Positions 17,461 to 26,646 are shown, counted from the first letter of the stretch. The stretch is DNA of 64,000 bases from Streptomyces albofaciens JCM 4342 (GCF_008634025.1 NZ_PDCM01000001.1:4434501-4498500), one strand, 5' to 3'. Numbers and translations: made by a program. Notes: generated from the letters alone by a model not told the origin.

Positions 17461-18537
17461 TCAATGGGTCAGGGCTCCTTTCCTCCCGGCGGCGGGTTCC
17501 TTCCGCAGGGCCCGCAGCACATCGGCGACGATGCAAAGCGCGGTGTCGGCGTCCGGGCGCGAGACGTCCAGGTGGGTCACGAAGCGCAGGAATCGCTCCG
17601 TCAGCACGCTGACGAGAAGGCCGTGCCGCAGGAATCGCTCCGCGAGAGCGGGGGCACCGACGGGCAGTTCCCGGGTGTCCACCACGATGATGTTGGTGTC
17701 GGGGCGTGCCGTGGTCAGCCGCAGTCCGAGCGCGGTGAGCCCGGCGGCGAGGTAACGCGCCAGCCGGTGGTCCACGCCGAGCCGGCCGGCGTTGTGCCGG
17801 AGCCCGTACAGGGCCGCCGCCGCCATGAAACCGGGCTGGCGGACCTCCGCCCCGAACAGCTTGCGATGCAGCCGGGCCTCGCCCATGACGTCGGCCCGGC
17901 CGGCGAGGACGCTTCCGTAAGGCGCCCCGAGCCCCTTCGAGAAACACAGGGAGACGGTGTCGACTTCGGCCGTGAACGCCGTCGCCCGCACTCCCTTGGC
18001 CGCACAGGCGTTGAAAAGGCGCGCGCCGTCGAGATGGACCCGCATGCCCTTGCTGTGGGCGTACGCCGCCGGACGTGCGATCTGGCCGGGGGTCAGCGCC
18101 TTTCCGGCGTGGTGGTTGACGGTGTTCTCCAGGCCGAGCAGCGTGGGCGGCGCGCACCACCACAGCCTGCGTTTCTTGTCGAGCGCCTCGTCGATACGGT
18201 CCGCGGTGACGATGCCGTCGCCCGATTCGATGGTGTTGAGGGCCACCTGCGCGAACTGGGCGCAGAATCCGCTCTCATAGGTGTTCAGGTGGTACGACTG
18301 GTCGAGGATCACCTCGTCCCCCGGCCGGGTGTGCAGGCGCAGCGCCACCTGGTTGCTCAGGGTGCCGGAGCTGAGAAAGACCGCGTCGTCCATGCCGAGC
18401 AGTTCGGCACAGAAGGCCTCCAGCGCGTTGGTGGCCGTGTCCTCGCCGTAACCGCAGTCGCCGACTTCCGCCTTGAGCATGGCGTCGAGCATTCCGGGAC
18501 CGGGCCGGGTGACGGTGTCGCTGCGGAAGTCAAGCAT
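17461..18537 (-). CDS. Threonine-aldolase-like PLP enzyme
   Basis: A 358-residue fold-type I PLP enzyme of the beta-eliminating lyase/low-specificity threonine aldolase family. It starts with the family signature MLDFRSDTVTRPGPGML; the PLP lysine is Lys201 in CFSKGLGAPYGS, and LDGARLFNA binds the cofactor. These enzymes cleave or form beta-hydroxy-alpha-amino acids with glycine. Its ATG lies inside the 3' end of the upstream ATP-grasp gene (8-bp overlap), so the two are co-translated; together they suggest making and attaching an amino acid. Confidence 0.87.
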   Translation of the reverse strand: MLDFRSDTVTRPGPGMLDAMLKAEVGDCGYGEDTATNALEAFCAELLGMDDAVFLSSGTLSNQVALRLHTRPGDEVILDQSYHLNTYESGFCAQFAQVALNTIESGDGIVTADRIDEALDKKRRLWWCAPPTLLGLENTVNHHAGKALTPGQIARPAAYAHSKGMRVHLDGARLFNACAAKGVRATAFTAEVDTVSLCFSKGLGAPYGSVLAGRADVMGEARLHRKLFGAEVRQPGFMAAAALYGLRHNAGRLGVDHRLARYLAAGLTALGLRLTTARPDTNIIVVDTRELPVGAPALAERFLRHGLLVSVLTERFLRFVTHLDVSRPDADTALCIVADVLRALRKEPAAGRKGALTH

Positions 18538-19780
18538 GGACGGAACCGTCCACCGACCGGTCGATGTCCAGCTCCACCACCTCGCGCAAGTGGTGCAGCC
18601 GTTCCCGGACCTGCGCCGGGGTCGCGCCGCAGACCCAGGCGCCCAGCGGGATATTGGTCGTACTGTCCGTGGTGGGGACCCAGTCACCCGGCGCGTAGGC
18701 GATCAGAACCTTCTCCACGCCCGGGCCGGCGGCGAACGCGTCCAGGCCTTTGATCTCACGCAGGATTCCCGGACCGCCTTCGTTGCGGACGGCGATCGCG
18801 CCGAAAGCGGCGTCGAACACGATGTCCTCGCCCCATGCCTCCGGGCGCCGGCCCATGTGGCAGTCGATATCGGCGTAGTACGGGTTGAAGTCGCTGTGTG
18901 CCAGCCAGAGATCGGTGAACGGCCCACCGCCCAGCCGCGCCGCCACCTCGATCAGGAACACACCGTCCGCGTTGCATTTCACTTCCGTGTGGCCGGGCCC
19001 GATCCGGATGCCGAAGGTGTCCAGGACCTCGTGCGTGAAGGCGGCCACCCGGTCCCAGTCCGGGTCGTCCCGGCCGATCTGGAGGTTGTTCCAGTAAGGG
19101 AAGTCGTAGTCCGCGTCGCCGGGCTGGGAGTAGAACCACATATCGATGATGTGGTGTTCCCCGTCGTAGCTCATGGTGTTGACCGCGATCTCCCGGCCGC
19201 GGACGTACTGTTCCACCAGCCAGCTGCGGACCGGCTCGCGGAAGTGGTCGAAGGTCTCCAGCCGGTGGAGACCGGTCAGCGCCGCTTCGCCGGCCAGCAG
19301 CGCGGCGCCGTGGGAGCCGCCGCCGGAGGTGTGTTTCGCGATGGCCGGGAACCCGACCTCACGAGCGGCGGCGGGAATGCCGGCGATCGAACCGACCAGC
19401 CGGTACCGGGGAATGCGCAGCCCCGCCTGCTCGGCGACCCGGCGCATGACGTCCTTGTGATTGCGGGCCCGGGCCAGTTCCACGCAGTTCCCGGGGAGGC
19501 CGAGCACATGGGCCAGCTGGTCGGCCAGATCGACGGAGGAATCATTGCCGGAAAGGACCGCACGGACATCGTCGCGGTACGGCTTCAGCTGGTCCAGCAC
19601 GCTTTCGAGGTCCCGTGCGTAGAGCGAGATGTCGTCGCCGTCCGCATGGGACGGCCAGCGTTTCTCCAGCAGCTCCGCATTGAAGGAGTACACCGAAATG
19701 AGCCGGTGCCCTCTGGCCCGCACCGCCTTCTTGTACTTGACACCGGACTTCACCGGATTGATGACGACGACACCGGACAT
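18530..19780 (-). CDS. ATP-grasp carboxylate-amine ligase heading the preQ0 operon
   Basis: A 416-residue ATP-grasp enzyme with FPAIAKHTSGGGSHGAALL (ATP strand and loop), VEQYVRGREIAVNTMSYDG and the metal-binding FLIEVAARLGGGPFTDLW, the pattern of amino-acid ligases of the carnosine-synthase/BL00235 type. It probably forms an amide or peptide bond on a small substrate. It is the first gene of the operon, with a repeat-rich 5' region, and overlaps the PLP enzyme gene. No free-standing relative of known substrate could be assigned. Confidence 0.87.
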   Translation of the reverse strand: MSGVVVINPVKSGVKYKKAVRARGHRLISVYSFNAELLEKRWPSHADGDDISLYARDLESVLDQLKPYRDDVRAVLSGNDSSVDLADQLAHVLGLPGNCVELARARNHKDVMRRVAEQAGLRIPRYRLVGSIAGIPAAAREVGFPAIAKHTSGGGSHGAALLAGEAALTGLHRLETFDHFREPVRSWLVEQYVRGREIAVNTMSYDGEHHIIDMWFYSQPGDADYDFPYWNNLQIGRDDPDWDRVAAFTHEVLDTFGIRIGPGHTEVKCNADGVFLIEVAARLGGGPFTDLWLAHSDFNPYYADIDCHMGRRPEAWGEDIVFDAAFGAIAVRNEGGPGILREIKGLDAFAAGPGVEKVLIAYAPGDWVPTTDSTTNIPLGAWVCGATPAQVRERLHHLREVVELDIDRSVDGSVHA

Positions 19781-20298
19781 ACGGAATCCCCCTTTGTCGT
19801 ACCGGACACCGAGGACGCGCACCACGCGCACGCCGAAGCCGCCCGGACGTGGCTTGCGCGGAGAACCCCGTAGCGGGCGAGCGCGTCGGCAACCCTGCCG
19901 GAAGACGGTCCTGTTCACGCTGCCCGGCGCAGCGAGGCCCGTGGGGGAAAGAAGACGTAACCCATGGGCGGCCGTACGACGGGCCCGCGCTGCTCCCGGC
20001 CTACTGACGGAGCGCGAACACCAATTCTCTGAAAGCACACAGATCCTCTGGACCACAGACCCCTGGACCGCACATCCTTTGGATCACAACAAAACGCAAC
20101 ACGCTATCCGTACCCTTCCCAGCGCCACCAGACCTTATTAGTCCCACTTATCCGGTCTCCGTGGACGGTGGGTTCCCCCGGTTCTGCCCGTACGGACAGC
20201 GAGTTCCCGGCCACTGGCGCGAACTCGCCACCGTGGACCACGGGCCGTGACCCACCACACATAGGCACCGAGCCGTGCTGCCCTTACCGTTCTCACCC
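19781..20298. other. Upstream region of the preQ0 operon
   Basis: About 520 bp between the ATP-grasp gene (minus strand) and the truncated dehydrogenase (plus strand). It is less GC-rich than its surroundings around 20000-20150 and holds three imperfect direct repeats at 20038-20084. No gene or RNA was recognised. The operon promoter and any operator should lie here. Confidence 0.6.
20038..20084. repeat. Three imperfect 15-16-bp direct repeats
   Basis: Units CACAGATCCTCTGGAC (20038-20053), CACAGACCCCTGGAC (20054-20068) and CGCACATCCTTTGGAT (20069-20084) follow one another without gaps. The first and third contain the small dyad TCCNNNGGA, and the second a degenerate form. They lie about 260 bp upstream of the ATP-grasp start and may be a regulator site. 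Confidence 0.55.
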
Positions 20299-20961
20299 AT
20301 GATTCCCACCACGCCGGCCCGCACCTCGTTTCCCTCCGACGCCATCGACGTCGCCGCGGAAATCGGCGGCCGGGCGCATGTCGTGGACCTGGCCGATCCC
20401 GCCGCGATCGAACTGCTGCCGGCCGAGGCCGACATCCTCGTCAACAACGCCGGATTCCAGCACGTGGCTCCGCTGACCGCATTCCCGCCGGAGCGGTTCG
20501 CGCTGATGCAGCAGGTGATGGTCACCGCACCGTTCCTCCTGCTGCGTCGCACGCTGCCGTACATGTACGCCAACGGCTGGGGCAGGGTCGTGAACATCTC
20601 CAGCGTCCACGGGCGGCGGGCGAGCGCCTACAAGTCCGCCTACGTCACCGCGAAGCACGCCCTGGAGGGGCTGAGCAAGGTCACGGCCATCGAGGGCGCG
20701 GAGCACGGCGTGACCAGCAACTGCATCAACCCCGGCTACGTCCGTACGCCGTTGGTCGAGCAGCAGATCCGCGACCAGGCCGCCGCGCACGGAATCGACG
20801 CCGCGGACGTCCTCAACGACGTGCTGCTGGCCCGGTCACCGATCAAGCGCCTACTGGAGCCCGAAGAGGTCGCCGCGGCCGCGCTCTGGCTGTGCTCGCC
20901 GCACGCCGGCTACGTCAACGGTGCATCCGTACCGCTGGACGGCGGCTGGGGAGCCGGGTGA
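20299..20961 (+). pseudogene. 5'-truncated short-chain dehydrogenase (3-hydroxybutyrate-dehydrogenase-like)
   Basis: The frame matches an SDR from DILVNNAGFQHVAPL onward: the catalytic region SSVHGRRASAYKSAYVTAKHALEG has Ser, Tyr and Lys in the usual spacing, and the C-terminus YVNGASVPLDGGW is standard. The first strand with the TGxxxGIG NAD-binding motif, about 40 residues, is missing; the sequence before DVAAEIGGRAHVVDLADP is unrelated. Without the dinucleotide loop it should not be active, so I read it as a remnant that lost its 5' end, perhaps when the preQ0 operon was inserted next to it. Confidence 0.7.
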
Positions 20962-21030
20962 CCCAGCCCGCCTCGGCCCCTCACCTGAATGGCCGAGTGT
21001 GCGAGGCCGCGACGCGTCGGGGGAGCGACG

Positions 21031-21615
21031 ATGGGCACGCGGAGGGGACCGACCCTGCCAGCTGCTCCGGGAGTCACCGTGACCTGTTTCGACCGACGAG
21101 ATCTCGGCCTGCTGCTGCTCCGGGCGGGCGCCGGCGGCGTGCTGGCCGCACACGGCGCGCAGAAGCTGTTCGGCTGGTTCGGCGGCGGCGGAATCGAGGG
21201 AACCGGCCAGTTCATGGAGTCCGTCGGCTACGCGCCGGGCAAGGCGAGCGCGACGCTCGCGGGGCTCACCGAAGTCGGCAGCGGCGTACTGCTGGCCCTG
21301 GGCCTGGCGACCCCCGCCGCCGGTGCGGCCGCCGCGGGAGCGATGGCGGGTGCCGCCGCCGTACACCGGCCCAACGGCTTCTTCGCGCAGGACGGCGGCT
21401 ACGAACACCCGGCCTACCTGGGCCTGACAGCCACCGGCCTCGGCATCGCGGGCCCCGGCAGGCTCTCCCTCGACCACGCCCTCGGCCACATCTTCAACCG
21501 CGGCTGGATGGCCCCGGCAGCACTCGCGGCGACGGGCGTGGCCACGGGGCTGGTGGTGGGGGCGCGTAACCGGAGGGTGCGGCAGGGCGAGCAGGGGAGC
21601 GCGGCGGGGGAGTGA
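21031..21615 (+). CDS. DoxX-family membrane protein
   Basis: About 194 residues with four hydrophobic segments and the DoxX pattern RAGAGGVLAAHGAQKLFGWFGGGG near the N-terminus, then GLATPAAGAAAAGAMAGAAAVH. ATG at 21031 follows CGGGGGAG; a GTG at 21079 would remove 16 residues and is also possible. DoxX proteins are small integral membrane oxidoreductase-associated proteins of unclear role. Confidence 0.85.
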   Translation: MGTRRGPTLPAAPGVTVTCFDRRDLGLLLLRAGAGGVLAAHGAQKLFGWFGGGGIEGTGQFMESVGYAPGKASATLAGLTEVGSGVLLALGLATPAAGAAAAGAMAGAAAVHRPNGFFAQDGGYEHPAYLGLTATGLGIAGPGRLSLDHALGHIFNRGWMAPAALAATGVATGLVVGARNRRVRQGEQGSAAGE

Positions 21616-21971
21616 ACGGGGGGACCCGGCGGGAGGGGGCGCACCGGGTGGGAAAGGGGCGCCCCGGCACGTGCGGTAGCCCAGCGCGGCACGCCATCCG
21701 CGTACGGCACATCCACGCACACCCACCCGTACGAACCGATGTGGAAACCCCGAACCCGCCCTCGCCGCCCCGGATCTGCACGTGGTGATGTGCTGTGCGG
21801 TGTGCACCCTTACCTGTACGCGATGCTGAGCTGCACGGTCAGCGGGGAATCGAACCCCGGCGTTGCTCTCCACGCACCAGGAGTGAACCGGAAGACCGCC
21901 GGCTCTCGGTGTGTGCACGCCTCCGTGACGGCTACCTGCTCCACATTCGGCATCCGCTGCCGACCACCTGC
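21616..21971. other. 356-bp intergenic region with a tRNA T-arm-like stem
   Basis: Between the DoxX gene and the convergent DIP1984 gene. A GC-rich potential hairpin lies near 21634-21665. On the minus strand near 21842-21859 there is a CGGGG/CCCCG stem enclosing TTCGATT, like a tRNA T arm, but no matching acceptor, D or anticodon arm was found, so no tRNA is called. Nothing else was recognised. Confidence 0.5.
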
Positions 21972-22442
21972 TCAGTCCAGCAGATCGACCTCCCAGTTCG
22001 TCCGCTGGATCGCCACGTCGATCTCCCGGATCTCCCGCGCGATGAGGTCCGCCTGCCGCCGCAGTTCCGCGACCGGCAGCGCGGGCAGCATCATCAGCTC
22101 GGACCGGAGCTGCCGCCCGTACCCGCGCTCGCCCGTCCCCGCCGCCGCGTCCGCGGCCGAGGTGACCATCGAATGACGCAGCCGCAGCACGTCCCGGCGC
22201 GCGAGCGCGTCGGTGAGCGTGCCGTGCCGGCCCATGTCCACGGCGGCGTTGGTGCGGTTGATGCGCCGGATCAGCGTCTCCAGGGTGGCCAGCACCTCGT
22301 CCGCCTCGGCCAGGAGTTCGGCCGCGTCCTCGGCGGGCGTTTCGCCTTCCTGGTACCGCGCGCTGCTGACGACGCGCGCACGCAGCTGTTCCACACGCCG
22401 CGTCGCCTCCGCGCGTTCCGCCAGTGCTTCGGCAAGCTTCAC
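21972..22442 (-). CDS. DIP1984-family protein
   Basis: A 156-residue, mostly helical cytosolic protein starting with GTG after a perfect AGGAGG. It matches the DIP1984 (septicolysin-like) family in length and in motifs: MKLAEALAERAEATRRVEQL, LRRINRTNAAVD, and LIAREIREIDVAIQRTNWEVDL at the C-terminus. The family function is not established. Coiled-coil content is high. Confidence 0.85.
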   Translation of the reverse strand: MKLAEALAERAEATRRVEQLRARVVSSARYQEGETPAEDAAELLAEADEVLATLETLIRRINRTNAAVDMGRHGTLTDALARRDVLRLRHSMVTSAADAAAGTGERGYGRQLRSELMMLPALPVAELRRQADLIAREIREIDVAIQRTNWEVDLLD

Positions 22443-22662
22443 TGTCCACCTCCTCTGTGCAGCTGAGCGTCCGCACGAGTATACGAAGGCAAATGTGCCC
22501 GTTCGCACCTGGTTTTTCGACGTGCTCAAGCAGTGGCTGCCGGCGGGGCGCAAACGGTGGTGGGGACGCTGCGGGCGCACAGGGTCTGATTGGTGATCGG
22601 CTCGTCGCGTTCCCACGTACCGCCGGCGAAGCCGCAGCCGAAGCGCGGCGTGTGGCCCTCGG

Positions 22663-23904
22663 TCAGGCGCCCTGGTACGGACCGTCCTGGTACGGACCGC
22701 CCTGATCGTGGTCGCCGCGTGTGGAGCGGATCGCCCGCACCAGTTCCGCGACCAGGCGCGCCCGCCCGGCCATGGACTCGATCAGCACGTACTCGTGGTC
22801 GGCGTGGGCGCCGCCGCCCACCGCGCCGAGGCCGTCGAGTGTCGGTATGCCCAGAGCGGCCGTGAAGTTGCCGTCGCTGCCGCCGCCGACCGCCACTCCT
22901 TCGATGCCGGGGGACAACCGCTGTGCGAGCGCGAAGAGTCCGGCCGAGGCGGATTCGGGCATCGGTGGGCGGCCGATTCCGCCTCGTACGGTGATCTCCG
23001 CTTCGTCCAGGTGGGGCGACAGCGCCGCGAAGGCCGTCTCGACGCGCTCCTTCTCGTCGGCCGTCTCGACCCGTACGTCCACGGTGATGGTCGCTTCCGC
23101 GGGGACGACGTTGTCCAGGGTGCCGGCGGACGCGACGGTGGGGGTGACCGTCGTACCGATGCCGGGGCGGCCGAGCGCCGCGATGTCCAGCACCTGGTGG
23201 GCCGCTTCGACCAGGGCGTTGACGCCTGCCGCGGGCTCCAGGCCCGCGTGCGAGGCCCGGCCCGTGACGGTGACGTGGAAGGTGCCGCAGCCCTTCCGGG
23301 CGGTCTTCAGGGCTCCGCCGTCACCGGCGCCCTCCATGACGAGGACCGCGCCGCAGGCCCGGGCCCGCTCCTCGATGAGGCCGCGGGAGGAGTGGGAGCC
23401 GACCTCCTCGTCGGCGGTCACCAGGAATTCGACGCCCGACCGGTCGTCGAGCGACGCCACGGCGTGGATCGCCTGGACCAGGCCGCCCAGCATGTCGAAG
23501 ACGCCGGGCCCGGTCGCCCGCCCGTGCTCCGTTCCGAACGGGCGGCGGGCCAGGGTGCCGAGCGGAAAGACCGTGTCGTGATGGCCCAGGAGCAATACCT
23601 TCGGGTCGCCGCCGCCCGACCAGTGGACGTGCGGTCCGGCTTCGCTCCCGATGAGGGTGGCCCGCCCGCCGAGGCGGTTTTCGAGAACGGCGGCGACCGC
23701 GCGTGCCGATGCCGCCAGGGCGTCGAGGTCGCGTGACGGGGACTCGGTCTCGACGAGCGTTCTCAGGTCGGCGAGCATCGCGTCGGTGTCGATGGTGAAG
23801 CCGGTGTCGACATCGGTGACGGCGTCGATGGTGGAGTCGGCGTCCGTGTCGACGACGTCGGTGTCGGGGCTGGAGTGGCTCCCGATGGGCTTGCGCAGCG
23901 TCAT
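22663..23904 (-). CDS. M20-family metallopeptidase
   Basis: A 413-residue zinc peptidase of the glutamate carboxypeptidase/ArgE group. Metal and catalytic motifs: LLLGHHDTVFPLG, TADEEVGSHSS (general-base Glu), GGSDGNFTAALG and GGGAHADHEYV. The dimerisation domain lies at about 205-310. The N-terminal 40 residues are an Asp/Thr/Val-rich low-complexity stretch and the C-terminus ends in a short GGPYQDGPYQGA repeat. It probably removes an acyl or glutamyl group from a small substrate. Confidence 0.88.
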   Translation of the reverse strand: MTLRKPIGSHSSPDTDVVDTDADSTIDAVTDVDTGFTIDTDAMLADLRTLVETESPSRDLDALAASARAVAAVLENRLGGRATLIGSEAGPHVHWSGGGDPKVLLLGHHDTVFPLGTLARRPFGTEHGRATGPGVFDMLGGLVQAIHAVASLDDRSGVEFLVTADEEVGSHSSRGLIEERARACGAVLVMEGAGDGGALKTARKGCGTFHVTVTGRASHAGLEPAAGVNALVEAAHQVLDIAALGRPGIGTTVTPTVASAGTLDNVVPAEATITVDVRVETADEKERVETAFAALSPHLDEAEITVRGGIGRPPMPESASAGLFALAQRLSPGIEGVAVGGGSDGNFTAALGIPTLDGLGAVGGGAHADHEYVLIESMAGRARLVAELVRAIRSTRGDHDQGGPYQDGPYQGA

Positions 23905-23921
23905 GGCATGAGCGTACGAGG

Positions 23922-24566
23922 TCACCGGTTGGCGTCGATGTGCGTCATGCACAGGCTCATGAGTTCGCGGTCGTGCTTGCCGAGCATCCGGTAGTAGGCC
24001 TGTCCGGGCTCGCAGCCGGTGCCCGCGCCGACCTTGGCCACCTTGTACTTGGCCGCCGGCTTGCCACAGTCGATGATCTTCAGCTCCGGTTCCCGGTCCG
24101 TACCGCCCGTCTGCTGGAGACAGTCGCCGACCTTCGCGGCCGAGACGCTCTGCGGGTCGGCCTTGGGCCGCTTCCTGCTCTCGGCGTTGTACTCGTCCTG
24201 GTGCAGCACCACCCACGCACCGATCCCACCGAAGATCAGCAGAACGATGAGCGCCCGCACGATCCCGGGGATACGCACCTGCCGCGGCGGACGCCCACCG
24301 GGGCCGTTGGGCGCCTGAACGTTGGGCCTCTGAATGTCGGGCGCCTGGTGGTTGGGCATCTGGCCGTACGGTGCATGGCCGTACGGTGCTTGGCCGTTGG
24401 GTACCTGGCCGTACGGCGCTTGGCCGTACGGCGGCTGCGGCTGCGGGGGCTGTTGATACGGCGCCTGCGCGTACGGCTGGCCCTGCGGCGGCGGACCCTG
24501 CGGCGGTTGTGCGGGGTGGCCGTACGGGGGGTAGCCGCCGTGGTGCGGTGGGGGAGGCGTGGTCAT
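23922..24566 (-). CDS. LppU/SCO3897-like membrane protein
   Basis: A 214-residue protein. The first 100 residues are a Pro/Gln/Tyr/Gly repeat (many copies of APYGQ variants), followed by one transmembrane helix (IVRALIVLLIFGGIGAWVVL) and an extracytoplasmic domain with four cysteines (VGDCLQQ, IIDCGKP, GCEPGQ, LCMTHID). This is the layout of the LppU/SCO3897 family, with probable disulfides outside the cell. The function of the family is unknown. Confidence 0.82.
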   Translation of the reverse strand: MTTPPPPHHGGYPPYGHPAQPPQGPPPQGQPYAQAPYQQPPQPQPPYGQAPYGQVPNGQAPYGHAPYGQMPNHQAPDIQRPNVQAPNGPGGRPPRQVRIPGIVRALIVLLIFGGIGAWVVLHQDEYNAESRKRPKADPQSVSAAKVGDCLQQTGGTDREPELKIIDCGKPAAKYKVAKVGAGTGCEPGQAYYRMLGKHDRELMSLCMTHIDANR

Positions 24567-24785
24567 GAAGGGTTCCCTCGTTGGGTGGAGACGCGCGTGC
24601 CGGGCACGCCGACCGGAAAGTCGATCACCGCAGATTAGCCCGCGGCCGTCCGCGCCTTGGCATGACCCTGGCATGCCTCGTCCGCCCGGCCCGCCGTCCG
24701 CCTACGGAAAAGGGTGCGTGCGTCACTCAAATCGCACATATGATCCTCTCGCTCCGTTTTTCTGTTTGTGGGGGGACTCTGCCCT

Positions 24786-26489
24786 GTGGGCACATCTCTG
24801 CGCGCGCTGCGTGCACTGGTCCTGCTGGCCGGCTTCTACGTGCTCGCCCTCGCCGTACTGGCCCTGCTCACCGGCGCCGGACTCGCGGCCTGGGCCTGGG
24901 CGTCGCCCGCGGCCGCGCTCACGGTCACGGTCCTCTGCGTCCTGCTGGGCCTCCCGGTCCTGCGCGGCGTCTTCACCCTCGGCACGGCCGGCGGCAACAG
25001 GAAGCGCGGGGACGGACACGACGCACCCGAGACGGACGGCCTGGCCGTCACCGGCGATGAGCAGCCCGAGCTGTGGCGCGCCGTCCGCTCGCTCGCCGAG
25101 CGCACCGGCACCCGCGCCCCCGACGCGATCCTCCTCACCGAGGAGGTCAACGCGGCCGTCCGCGAGGACACCCGGCTGCTGGGCCTGCTGCCGGGGCGCC
25201 GCCGTCTGTACCTCGGGGTGCCGCTGCTGATCGGCCTGACCGAACCGCAGCTGCATTCGGTGATCGCCCACGAGCTGGGCCACTACGGCAACGCGGACAC
25301 CCGGCTCGCCGGTGTCACCCTGCGCGGCCGGGACAGCGTGCTGCGCACGGTCGAGGGTTTCCAGGCGCCGCGGCGCAAGCTCAGGGACCGGGCGTGGGCG
25401 CGGCAGGGGCGGCCGGCCGGCGAGGCGGTGCGCAAGGGCAGGAGCATCGACCTGGGGGGTGGCGGGCGGACCGGGTTCGGTTACGGCTCGATGGCCCGGC
25501 CGTTCCAGGCGTACGCACGGTTCTATCTGCGCGCCACGAGCAGCGTCGGCCGTGGGCAGGAACTCGCCGCCGACCGCGTGGCCGCCCGCGTCGCGGGCCG
25601 GGACGCCACCGCGTCGGCGCTGCGCGAGATCGCGGTGCTGGACGCCGTCCACGACTTCTACCTGAACGAGTACGTCGCGCTGGGCACCCGCGCGGCCCTG
25701 CTCCCGCCGCCCGGTGAGGTCTGCGGCGGCCTGCGGCACCTGCTCGCCGACCCGGAGCTGCGGTCCGACATGGCGGAGTTGCGCGGCGAACCGGGTCCCG
25801 GCCACGGCACGCCGTACGACTCGCACCCGCCGGTGGCCGAGCGGATCCGGCTGATCGAAGCGATGCCCGACGACGGCCGGGCGGCGGATCCGGCGCGGCC
25901 CGCGCTGGCGTTGCTGCACGAGGCCGGACGGGTGCTGGCCGAGGTGGAACGCGTTCTCCTCACGCCGGAGGCGCTGGCCATGGAGCGGGCCGACTGGCCG
26001 GAGCTGATCCACCGGGCGGCGCACGCGCTGGCGGAGGCGGGCGCGGAGGCGCTGCGCACGGCACTGGCGGAGGCGGGCGCGAAGCCGGCGCGTACACAGC
26101 CGCAGGACGACCGGGAGCCCGCGGACTCCGCGGGTGGCGCGACCGCGACCGGTGCCGCGCGGGACCTGGCGGCCCTGCTGGACGCGACCGACGCGGGACG
26201 GCTGTGGCAGGTCGCGGACCACTTGCCCAAGTCGCCGGAGGCGGCGCGGGCGAGCGGCCGGGCGGCGCGCGAGTTCCTGCGGCCGGCACTGGAATACGGT
26301 TCGCGGTCACTGGCCGAGCTGGCCCTGGTGGAAGCGGCCGGGGCCCGCTGGGCGCTCTCCTGGTCCACACCGCCACGGCTGCGGCTGCCGGCGGGGCGGG
26401 ACCTGACGGAGCCGCTGGCGGCGGCCGTGCGGGCGGCTCTCGCGGACGATCCGGACACGGCGCCGCTACGGGCTCTCCTCGCGCACTGA
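24786..26489 (+). CDS. M48-family membrane metalloprotease
   Basis: About 567 residues with two N-terminal membrane segments (LVLLAGFYVLALAVLALL and a following one) and the zinc motif HELGH at residues 162-166, third ligand probably in the later GQELAADRVAA. It belongs to the HtpX/Ste24 group of membrane proteases. GTG at 24786 was preferred to the one at 24768 because GGGGGGAC lies 9 nt upstream. The C-terminal 250 residues are Ala-rich and specific to actinobacterial members. Confidence 0.87.
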   Translation: MGTSLRALRALVLLAGFYVLALAVLALLTGAGLAAWAWASPAAALTVTVLCVLLGLPVLRGVFTLGTAGGNRKRGDGHDAPETDGLAVTGDEQPELWRAVRSLAERTGTRAPDAILLTEEVNAAVREDTRLLGLLPGRRRLYLGVPLLIGLTEPQLHSVIAHELGHYGNADTRLAGVTLRGRDSVLRTVEGFQAPRRKLRDRAWARQGRPAGEAVRKGRSIDLGGGGRTGFGYGSMARPFQAYARFYLRATSSVGRGQELAADRVAARVAGRDATASALREIAVLDAVHDFYLNEYVALGTRAALLPPPGEVCGGLRHLLADPELRSDMAELRGEPGPGHGTPYDSHPPVAERIRLIEAMPDDGRAADPARPALALLHEAGRVLAEVERVLLTPEALAMERADWPELIHRAAHALAEAGAEALRTALAEAGAKPARTQPQDDREPADSAGGATATGAARDLAALLDATDAGRLWQVADHLPKSPEAARASGRAAREFLRPALEYGSRSLAELALVEAAGARWALSWSTPPRLRLPAGRDLTEPLAAAVRAALADDPDTAPLRALLAH

Positions 26490-26646
26490 TACCGGCTTCC
26501 TCCGCTCATCGGAGGGACCGGCGCGCCGACACCTGCACGCCCCCGCACATCGCCCCGCCACGCGACCACCCCGCCGCACGACCACCCCGCTGTGCGCGCA
26601 CCCCTGAACTTCGACCCCCCAACCCCCGAACGGAACACACCACTTC

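Noticed and set aside
21842..21859. tRNA T-arm-like stem-loop on the minus strand (CGGGG-TTCGATT-CCCCG)
   Set aside because: No acceptor stem, D arm or anticodon arm of matching spacing could be found in the 80 bases on the 5' side, and no CCA follows. Treated as a chance or relic stem.
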